Positions 37,568 through 49,500 of a stretch of 64,000 nt of DNA are shown one piece after another; the stretch's first letter is position 1, and the number at the start of each line of letters is the position of its first letter. Source of the stretch: Elysia chlorotica (taxonomy: Eukaryota > Mollusca > Gastropoda > Plakobranchidae); contig RQTK01000106.1 in assembly GCA_003991915.1 (NCBI GenBank), forward strand, positions 208,950 to 272,949. The letters run 5' to 3'. The translations under genes were made by a program, and so were the position numbers. The notes beneath the pieces are model-generated. The model had not been told where the DNA came from. It saw only the letters and a list, made by a program, of their open reading frames with translations, and did no database searches.

Positions 37568-40500
37568 TCACTCTCACTTTCTCTCTCTCACACTCTCTCT
37601 CTATCTCTCTCTCTTTCTTTCTCTCTCTCTCTGTTGCACGCAAAATTCTGTATTCGCCTGATTCAGGGAAGACAAGAAGGGGACATTTTGAGCCTTCAGA
37701 ATTTTTCTTGGCGTTTCTCTGGTGGCATCATTGTTGTGCTCAATTGTCTAGCATTGTAGTACTTAAAGTTTTTTGTTTTTTTTTGTTTGTCTTTTATTCC
37801 TCAGCGCTCCAAGCACATCAGCTGCCCCCCTGATCCTCTGGCTGCCGATCCAGAAAAACAGCACACAGTGTCCGTCAACTTCCTCATGTCAGAGTGAGTG
37901 CTTAGATATCCTAACAGATTTTACACAAAACTGAGGTAGCCTAGCGTACGGTTTACCTAACACACTACCCGCAAACAGGTCATACCTGTTCATAGAAATT
38001 GGAATTTTTCTTGCTCTTCCAAGAGCTAAAATTTTTTTTTTAATGTTGTTGCACTGATTTCATTGATAAGAGAAAGAAGGGGAATCACTTCTATCAACTT
38101 TTTAGTCTAGTTTTCTTGATTGTAGTCTATTTTAAACCCCATTTCTAGTTGGCCTTTATTAGGAGACAGAAGTAAATCAATTATGTGTTGAAAGTCATTA
38201 TAAGAGTTAAATATCAGTGGTTAAGACTCTTAATCATTATATAGCTCTAAAATTATAGAAATTTAGATGAAAATTCTAGATCTACAGTCTCCTCTCACAG
38301 AATTAGATCTCGGTCCAGAGGAGCAAAATAATTTCTTGGGCCAAGGATATGAAAGTGGTATGATTACTTGGTAGAAATAATTGGAAGGTTGGTTGACACA
38401 ACAGTATATAAGCAGCACACAGTGTTTATCAACTTTTTTGTGACAAAACTGGTGGCTAGACAACAAGGGTAAAGGTTTATGTCCTTTCTGTAAAGCCGGC
38501 TGTGACAGGAGTCATGGTTTCACCGCACTGTCTCTTTAGAAATTTTCAGTCTTTTTGGGGGGTCTGGTCCACAATAGAGTGTTGACCTTGGAAGCTCAGC
38601 GGCAAACTCAAACTCAAACTCAAACTTTCGGTAATGGTATATAATTTTTTATGTGAATAAGACCCCACCATATGATGGTATAGTTTCTGACATAGCAAGA
38701 GAAGAAAGCAACCAACCAACACACCCAATTTTCAAAGTTATTATCTGTGTTTCTATGTATCTAACAGAATTGAGGCAATCAAGTGGAAATCTTTCTTATA
38801 TCAGATCTCCGTTAAATTAGATACCAATGGTAATCGTAGCATATCCCCAAATCGATGACTGCTGTTAAGATCGGTGCCAGTATAAAATTACCTACTGAGA
38901 CAGTAGTCCTTATACCCCCGCTATGTTTCTGTGGGGCAACACATAAAATATTCAGACTTTAGTCTCAGGAGCCGTCATAATAGAGTGTCCATCATGCAAA
39001 CCTAGAGAATGTTAAAATATGTGTGTTATAGCTTCTCTCTTTGTTAGAGGTTGCTAAGTCATTGTTGTTTTTCAAGAAGCAAAGCAAAAATGTAATGATC
39101 AAAAGATACTAAGGATTCATGGTCCTTTTTTTTTCTTCCTATTTTTTCCAGGATCACAGATGTTTATGAAAATTTTGTTGCAAGTGTTTTGGGTTATCTT
39201 CTCACAAACGGAGAAACTTCACCCTTCTATCAAGCTTTGGTGGAGAGTGGCTTGGGGAGTGACTATTCACCAAATACAGGGTGAGTGTTACATTTTGTTT
39301 TTATTGTAGTTAGGATTTTTTTTGTATGTATGTACCTAGAGCTTTCTTGTTTGTTTGTTTGTTTGTTTTTGGTTTGTTTGTTTTTTTCAGTTTGAATATG
39401 TAAAGATTTTACTACATGTGATTCGATACTTAATATTTGAAAGTTTGTGCATCTTCTTGTCATGTTAGTGTTCCTCATCTTCAAAATAATGGTGTGAAAG
39501 AGTAATATCTCTCCCTTATACCTGAAACCAATTCTTATTCCACCATTTCATATTTTGGAAAAGATAAGGGTTTTGACAGCGCAATCATAATGTGAGTCAA
39601 AATGCAGGCCTATATTTCATGGTAATAATGATTTTATTGCCTTAGGAATCAAACAGAATTGCCTAAGAATAAGTTTAAAAAGTAACTTACCATAAATATT
39701 GAGGAAAAACTGGAGGTTCTGCTGTATCTCTATTTTCTTTTTGCCCTTTTCAGATGTTTCTTTGGTTTATAAGGATATTCTTCATGTTTTTTGTATGATC
39801 TAAAGGTGGCTCCTGCAAAACGGATCTTTTTTATTTTTATCTTTGATGTTTATTTTTCTCAGAATCAGATAATTTATCTTCTTCCAGCTTTCATTCAGAG
39901 ACAAAAGAAGCCATCTTCGCCATCGGTCTGTTGAACGTGGGTGAAGCGGATGTAGAGCAGGTTGTCAAGATCATTGATGAGACCGTGGACAAAGTCATAA
40001 AGTGAGTGCTCCAAGCAAACTCTTTTCTTGCTTATAAGGAAAACTAAAAATAAATCACACAACGGTGGCATCACAAAACAATTGGCTGTGTTAAAAAGAA
40101 GTTAACACTTGGATTTGCTGAGGTTGAATTTGGGATTGCCTATCTGTAACACTAGTAGAGTGCATTGGGGTTGTACTTGGCCCTAACTTAGCCTACCGTT
40201 TCTTATCAGGCAACACGAATTTGGGAATTACTTGGCACAGTTGTACGCTGTCTACTTCCTTTGTTAAATCTATATGAAAGGTTGTTAGCTAAGCATTCCT
40301 CAAGTCAAGCATTTAAAAAAAAATCCAAGCACTGAAATGGTTAAACTCATAGAATATTCAAATTTCAAATCGGGACAATGTTGAGCAAAGGTAAAATGCG
40401 CAGCTTGCAATAAAATGGTTTGGGGTACATCAGAGAAACACAGGGTTGCTGCTAAATGTCCTGCAAGGCAGAAACCAGTTGATACGCAAAAAGGGAAGAC

Positions 40501-43500
40501 CACCAACATCACACATTGAAAACATCAAGAAGAGTCTGGGCCTTAATTTACAAAGCATCACCTGTCAGGACAGGAACAGATGGCGCCATATTGTGGACAG
40601 AGCATCAAGTGGGGCAGCAACCATCGTAACCGATGACGCTGACACAGAGAGATAGAGATTTACATACTTTCAGTAACTTGAGCTGTGATATTGTGATATT
40701 ATGATTTTTATATCATGTATGATGTTCTTAATCTTTGTGTCTACCTTCATTTTCATTTTCTTATCAATGTAAATATTTTAATGCTTCTGTTGTATAAAGA
40801 AAATGTATTCTTAATTTCCCCTTCAGGGATGAATTAAGACTTTTGTTTTCTGTATTTTGTATTCTAGGGAAGGCTTTGACAAGTCTCGCATCAGTGCCGT
40901 GCTGCACCAGATCGAGTTGGGCCAGAGGCACCAGGGAGGGAACTTTGGGTTTCACCTTGCCATAGTGAGTTAAATGTGGAACCTAACACACACACACACA
41001 CAGGTTTAACTAGACTAGGGCAGAACCCCCACCTCCTTAGTATTGTAACACACATGCACAGTTTTATCGAGGCACCAGGGAGGAAACTTTGGTTTTCACC
41101 TGGCCATAGTGAGTTAAATGTGGTACCTAACATACACACACACAGGTTTAACTAGACTAGGGCAGAACCCCCACCTCCTTAGTATTGTAACACACACACA
41201 GAGGTTAACCAGACCAAGGCAGATATCTCTCCTCCTTCGTACTGTGACACACACACACACACACACAGGTTTACCTAGACTAAAGCAGACCCTCTCCTTC
41301 TTAGTACTGTAACACACACACACATAGAGGTTTACCTAGACCAAGGCAGCACCCTCTCCTCCTTAGTACTGCACCACACACACACACAGAGGTTTACCTA
41401 GACCAGGGCAACACCCTCTCCTCCTTAGTCTAGCATTTGTTTAGACATGTGAAGTGTACCCCATGACGCTATGACTATGACTATAATTATATGTGTGGGT
41501 GTGTGTTTGTGTGTCTGCAGAGCCTAGCCAGCACGTGGAACCACGACGGCGACCCAATCCAGAGCATGCAGGTGTCCAGCGTGGTGGACCGGTTCAGAGA
41601 CCAGCTCAAGAAGAACCCCAAGCTGCTCCAGGAGAAGGTCAAGCACTACCTCAAGGTCAGTGGTTTGGGGGTTTGAGCACAAGGGCTATCAGTTTGTAAA
41701 ATGAAACCAAGCGTTACCTCAACTGCTTTGATTCAGTGGTTTGCATGTTTGAGTTGAAGGACAATCAGGTTGTTGAGTGGGACCAAGTACCACCTCAAGG
41801 TCGGTACCAAGTACCACCTCAAGGTCGCTGCTTTGGAGCTTTGAGTTGAAGGCCTATCAGGTTGTAAAATGAAACCAAGTACAATCAGTTTGTTGACTGG
41901 GTCCAAGTACCACATCAAGGTCGCTGCTTTGGAGCTTTGAGTTGAAGGACTATCAGTTTGTTAAGTGGGTCAAAGTACCACCTCAAGGTCGGTGGTTTGG
42001 AGCTTTGAGTTGAAGGACTATCAGTTTGTAACACACACACACACATAGAGGTTTACCTAGACCAAGTCAGCGACACACACACAAAAAACACAGGTTACCT
42101 AGACCAAGGCAGCACCCTCTCCTCCTTAGTACTGCACCACACACACACACACTAATACAGGTTTACCTAGACCAAGTCAGCGACACACACACACACAGGT
42201 TACCTAGACCAAGGCAGAACCCTCTCCTCCTTAGTACTGCACCACACACACACACACACACACATACAGGTTTACCTAGACCAAGTCAGCGACACACACA
42301 CAAAAAACACAGGTTACCTAGACCAAGGCAGCACCCTCCCCTCCTTAGTACTGAAACACACACACACACACGCATGGCCTGCATTTGCAGTTAAGCGTGG
42401 CTTAGTCTAGAATATGTTCAGAGGTGTGAAGTGTACCCCATGACGCTATGACTATGACTATAATTATATGTGTGGGTGTGTGTTTGTGTGTCTGCAGAGC
42501 CTGGCCAGCACGTGGAACCACGATGGCGACCCGATCCAGAGCATGCAGGTGTCCAGCGTGGTGGACCGGTTCAGAGACCAGCTCAAGAAGAACCCCAAGC
42601 TGCTCCAGGAGAAGGTCAAGCACTACCTCAAGGTCAGTGGTTTGGGGGTTTGAGCACAAGGGCTATCAGTTTGTAAAATGAAACCAAGCGTTACCTCAAC
42701 TGCTTTGATTCAAAGGGCAATCAGGTTGTATCATGCAGTCATGCAAATTTTCCATAAATTTACACATTTTTAGTTGTTTTTTTTTTTTTGTAAATTTGGC
42801 AGATCAAGATTCAGTAAAGGAGTGATATGTTGTGACTCAATATTATGCCCCTTTTTGTGAAAAGGTCCAGTAGATAAGTAATAATACAGTTGACATCACT
42901 GATAATGTGACCGATTAGACAGATGTCTTGATATCCTTGTCCCGTCTCTGTAGTCTGGGTTGCCATACGGTGACTCTTGATGTCAATCAATTGTTTGACG
43001 TTCTTGCTGCATGGCCAACCCATCTATGCTTTGACTATTCGATTTTGTATCTGGTGTCCTCAATTTGTGTCTGCTGCCTAATCCATGAACTAGTTTCGTA
43101 GTCAAGCAAGGATACACCAGGCGTCCGCCTTTCCATCTATCTCTGGACAACAGCTAAGTCAAGACGAGATTCTAATTGAGTTTTAGAGAGTATCGGCATA
43201 CGTCATCACAGCCAGGATGTATGTTTCCATCAACTTTTCTTTATCTCAGGATATGTTTTTTTCTGTTCGTCAAAATGTGGTTCCACTTTCCAAAAGCAAT
43301 CCATCCTAGTCCAATTACCTGTTGAACTTGAGTTTTAACTTTGTGTTTTAGACTTTAGTGGAGAACAAAATATTGTCTTTAGTTCCTGAGCCATCAAGGG
43401 GGGCGCGGTGGTCCTGGGGTAGAACATCGGCTTCCAAAGTAAACAGTGCGGGTTCGAGCCCTGGCAATCTAGCTCCCTACTGGTTGGGTCGGTATCAGTT

Positions 43501-46500
43501 TAATGAGACCGGCTGGGACAGAAGTCAGCACATAAAATTGTCACACATCAGTCTTGGGATCCGTCTACAATATAGCCTATATAGTGCTGATGTTGGACTT
43601 TAAAACCAACACAACTCAACTCAACTCCTGAGCCAATAAGGCATATCTTTGACCTGGTTGTTGAAATGAAAGTTATATTCTTTGATAGAGGGTTGGGGCA
43701 ACAAAATGTTAAGGTCCTCATGGTACTAGCCAACAGTATTTGTGCAGTAGGTTGCAGTTACTTTCCTTGCACCTCTTTACTTTTGATGTTACTCTAGAGC
43801 CTTAGGTACCTATTCTTTGCTGGATCGACACAAGGGGCCCAGAAAAAGTGTTTGTGAAGGTCTGAAATTGTTAATTGTGATGATTTGACGTTAATAAATT
43901 CTCAATAAGCTTTTAATAACCATGGTCCTTTCTCAGGATAAGGAAGATTGCTTCTACTTTGCTATATTAACCTTTTTTCTATCACACCACATACATGTTG
44001 TTGGCATTGATATGCACTTGTACAAGCATGTCTTTGAATTGAACTTCACACCTTCTATTTAAAATGATAAATATCAAAGCTTTTGCTTTTGATAAACTCT
44101 AGGAAATTCTCCAAAATAATTAACGCACAAGGAACTGGCCTTGAATCATGCGATGAGAAAAAATTAACCGGTTTTTCTTTTTCAGCACAACCAGTATTGC
44201 CTGATCCTATAAACTCTATGAAATTCTCCAAAATAATTAGCGCACAAGGAATGGGCCTTGAATCATGCGATGAGAAAAGATTAACCGATTTTTTCTATTT
44301 CAGGACAACCAGCATCGCCTGATCCTCACAATGGGTCCAGACAGCGAATTTGAGGTGAAGAGAGCTCAAGAGGAAGAGAAGCGCCTAGGTGGGCTGGTGT
44401 CAGGTTTGGGAGAACAAGACAAGAAGAGGATTCACCAGAGAGGTGTGTGTGCTTAAGTTGAGTTGGTTGTTTAACGTCCAATATCAGCATTATTTTAGCA
44501 TTATAACATATTATAGGCTTTATTGTGGACTGATCCTGAGCTAAAATTTGACAATTTTCTGTACTGCCACATTAGAGACAGTGCGGGGGATACCTTAACT
44601 CCAGTCTCAGGCGATCACATGATGCTGACACTGACCTAACTAATGGGGGGCGAAATCGGACGATAAAATTTGTCACCAATCATGGGTTTTGATCCAGGGA
44701 ACTACTTTTGGGAGAATAACGCTCTACCATTTTGTCCAATGATTTCATGTAGATTTTGAATGGGTATCAGTATCTTTGCAATAATTCAGTGCTTTAGTCT
44801 TTTTTTAATGTTTTGCTTGTTTTTTTCCACTAGGGCTGGAACTGGAAGAGAAACAGAACCTGAAGGAGGACTTGTCCTGCCTGCCATCATTAAAGGTTGA
44901 GGACCTGAGCAAGAAGATCAAAGCGGAGCCCATAGAGATGAACCACGCAGGTCAGTTGGGCTAGTTGCTTAGTGGTCAACTACAGGAATATATAGTTTAT
45001 AAAGTGGATGAGTCCAAAGACTGACATCTGACAATATTATGTGATGCCAAACAAAGACCGGACAAAACTACCTTAACTTCTCCCTCAGCCAGTCACATTA
45101 TACTGACACAGACGCAACCAGTAAGGGGCGAAATCTGAAAAATACATTTTTGATCGATCTTGGGTTTTAAACCAGGTACCTCCCAATTGGGAGATCAATG
45201 TTCTACTACTAGTGCCAGTTTGATCCTCACACAGGTAAAGTTTATTCCCTAATTATACAGCACTCCCTCTGTGGAACCAAGAAGATGTTGAAACAGAGAT
45301 TAGATTGACAGGCAAACATCTTCAAATCATTTGAGCTAAGTGGCACATACCAAAATGCTAAAATTGTCAAGGAAAGGATAATTTTAGTAATTTTGTGTGT
45401 GTGTGTGTCGTATGTATTTTCAGAAGATCTGACCTGCCTTCTGATAAATATTTATGAGACAACTTTAAACTAGTGCACCTGAACTACAATTCAATTTTTT
45501 CCATTATTCTCTGAATAAGCTTGTATTTTCTAGTCTTAAAGCAAGCATTTATTAAAGCTTTTTATATTTTGCAATTTTCTTGCATTCTGATCAAAATCTA
45601 CATAAGCCAGATCTTCTGTATATTCTTGATTGAAATAACAATTCCTTTCATTTTGTCCATACAGGCTGGACATTCATACAAACCTGTGAACAGCCAACCA
45701 ACGGAGTGATCTATCTCCGTCAAGCTTCTAGCTTAGAGGGACTCCCAGAGGAATTCATGCCTTATGTCCCCTTGTTTTCTGAAGTAATTACAAGGTCAGT
45801 TGTGTGAATCCTAATCTTTAAATTTTCTGCTTTTGCTTTCATAAACATTATTTTTTTATGCATCAGCTGCAGTATCCTACACAAACCGATTTTTTAGACT
45901 AAAAGTAGAAATATCCGTAGAATTTAGTGTACAACCCTCTTTATTCAACCCTGAAAATAACAATATACTAAAATTATCCATAAAACAATCTTTATTCAAC
46001 CCTAAAAGTCAGAATATCCTGAGATGTCTAATACAAACTTCTCTATTCAATCCTACAAATAACAATATCCTAAGATAACCCTCACAACTCTCTTTGTTTA
46101 AAGCTAAATGTAAAAATATAACCCACTTTGACACCTTATATCAACCTCTTTATTCAACCCTAAAAGTAAAGCTATACTTAATTATCTCTTACAAACCTTT
46201 TTTATTCAAGACTAAAAAGTAGAATTATCCTAAGAATTAAGTATCCAAAGCAAATCTCTTTATTAGACTAAAATAGAAATATTCTTAGCTATCTTATACA
46301 AACCTCTTGACTCAAATCTAAAATTAAAAATATCTTCAAATATGCTATACAACCTCTTTAATCAATCCTAAAATTTACAATATCCTGCGATATATGCCTT
46401 ATACGAGCCGCCTGACTCAAATCCAAAATTAAAAATATCTTTAAATACCCTATACAATCTCTTTATTCAGCCCTAAAATTAACACAATCCCAAGATATAT

Positions 46501-49500
46501 ACCCTATACAAACCTCTCTTTAATCTTTTCATTGAGATATATACCCTATACAAACCTCTCTTTAATCTTTTCATTGAGATATATACCCTATACAAACCTC
46601 TCTTTAATCTTTTCATTGAGATATATACCCTATACAAACCTCTCTTTAATCTTTTCATTGAGATATATACCCTATACAATTACAAACCTCTCTTTAATCT
46701 TTTCATTGAGATATATACCCTATACAAACCTCTCTTTAATCTTTTCATTGAGATATATACCCTATACAAACCTCTCTTTAATCTTTTCACTGAGATATAT
46801 ACCCTATACAAACCTCTCTTTAATCTTTTCACTGAGATATATACCCTATACAAACCTCTCTTTAATCTTTTCACTGAGATATATACCCTATACAAACCTC
46901 TCTTTAATCTTTTCACTGAGATATATACCCTATACAAACCTCTCTTTAATCTTTTCATTGAGATATATACCCTATACAAACCTCTCTTTAATCTTTTCAT
47001 TGAGATATATACCCTATACAAACCTCGGCTGAAAATCCTCCTCTTTAGGCTGAAAATCCTCCTCCTTTAGGCTGAAAATCCTCCTCCTTTAGGCTGAAAA
47101 TCCTCCTCCTTTAGGCTGAAAATCCTCCTCCTTTAGGCTGAAATTCCTCCTCTTTAGGCTGAAATTCCTCTTCTTTAGGCTGAAAATCCTCCTCTTTGGT
47201 CTGAAATTCCTCCTCTTTAGGCTGAAATCCTCCTTTTTTTTAAAATCTAGTTCCTCCTTTAGTGGTCTAGTTCCCTCCTTTCTTCTTATCTGTTTCAAAC
47301 ACGAGACAGGGCGGGGATACCATGACTCCTGTCTCAGCGGTCACATTAATACTGACACCGACCCAACCAGTAGGGAGCGCAACAGCCAGGGTTCGAACTC
47401 GGGACCTTTTGCGTCGGAAGCCGATGTTCTACCCCTGGACCACCGCACCCCCAAGGTTAGTCACCAGGGCTGAAAATCCTCCTCCTTTAGGCTGAAATCC
47501 TCCTTTTTTTTTAAATCTAGTTCCTCCTTTAGTGGTCTAGTTCCCTCCTTTCTTCTTATCTGTTTCAAAACATGTTTTCTCTTTCTTTTTGTGAGAAGGT
47601 CCCTAGATTTCAGCCTTTTTTTGTTGGGGTATTCTCAGGTCTGTCACTTGACTAAATTAACAAACAGACTGCGAACCAGGTATCGATGAACAAAATCTAA
47701 TATGCATTAATGGAAACTCAGAGAATCACCAAAAAGTACTAGATATAATGGAAGTCATGAGACAACAAAACATATAATACTTCACTGCCCTATAACAAAA
47801 CTAATAGATGGAGGATATGAAACAGTTAAGGCTGCAGATGACAGACTAACATCTTAAATGGCTAAATGTGGAGGTGTTGCCATAAGATACTACCACTACC
47901 TGACTAAATGTCTGCCTTAGAACAAGCAATGGCCAAAACAAGCTTGATTTTTTGTTTGTTTTGTCGCTTAACGTCTAACGTGAGCCATATATATATATAT
48001 ATACTATATTGTGGACAGGCCCCACAACTGATGTCCGACAATTTTACGTGCTGCTACACACGAGGCACAGTGGGGAGACCTGGACTCCTGTATCATCAGG
48101 TCACATTAAAGTGACACTGACCCAACCAATAGGGGATGAAATCAGAAAGATCCATTTTTGGTTGATCATAAGATTCAAACGGTAGACCTTCCAATCTCGA
48201 GACCAACGCTCTACCCCGCCAAAACAAGCTCCAAAGCAAATTGTCACCGGTTGTGACATGCGCATCATTCCATTTTCAAAGACAAATTTTCTGTAATAAA
48301 ATGGTAGAGTGTTTAATTTCCTTTTCAAAGCTTAAATATCCTTTACATTGTGAAGACAATAAGTTTTTTATTGCACCCAATACCATATAAAATATAATTT
48401 AATTTTGTGACTTGAATGTCACAATGATGGCACTCGGAGGGACACTAAAAGAATATATATGAAAAAATAGAAAAAGCAGGTGTTTTGGTTGCTAAAAGTA
48501 AAACTGTCTATTTAAACTATTGAAGATGAGGAATAGCCAGTTCCTCTGTTTCAAAATATATTAGTAACAATGAAACTGACTTAGATGAAATATGGCTTTA
48601 GCAAAACTATTTCTTAGACACCAATTCCCCCTTTTGAAACTTTACAGTCGCTGTTGAGTATAAACCTAAACAATGAACAAATATAAACATAGATAGTAAA
48701 CAACTATAAACACAAAAGTAAAGTTTTAAACTGTCCCTAAGAGTTTTACCTCAAGCCGATTCCACCACATGTGTTATATATGTATTTGAGTGTCAAAGGG
48801 CATGCTGCTTTTGAAAATCCCGTAGTTGGATCTTAACATATCAAATCATAAATATCTTAACATATCTTATCACATTATCTTACCATATCTTTCGATATCA
48901 TATCATATCTCACCATACCTTACCATATCAAATCATACCTTACCATATCTTACCATATCTTATCATTTCTTACCATATCATATCATATCTTACCATATCA
49001 TACCCTATCTTATCACATTTTCAAATCTCACCATACCTTACCATACCTTATACCATCCCTTTCTCAGCCCAGACTTCTCTGACCTGACCCGCCTGTCCAC
49101 CCTGATCAAGATGACCGCAGCAGCCTGGCCTCCAGCCTGGCCGACAGTGGTCACCAGTACGCAATGTACAGCTCCGCCTCAGGCCTGGACATAGGATCTC
49201 AGAACAACGAGATTTTGTTTGGCTATTCCCAGGTAAGTCACAGGGCACGTTTGGTTTGGTTTGTTGTTTTACGTTTAATGTCTGCACTATATAGGCTATA
49301 TTGTGGACGGGCCCCAAGACGGACGTCTCACAATTTTATGTGCTGCCACACACGAGACAGGGCGTGGATACCATGACTCCTGTCTCAGCTGGTCACATTA
49401 TGGTAAGTTGGGGGGCGCGGTGGTCCTGGGGTAGAACATAGGCTTCCGACGCAAACGGTTTGGGTTCGAGCCCTGACGATTTCGCTCCTTACTGGTTGGG

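Noticed and set aside
46479-47032. 166-codon frame with a 14-residue repeat
   Set aside because: It is created by the 42-bp minisatellite inside a PITRM1 intron; the opposite strand is equally open.
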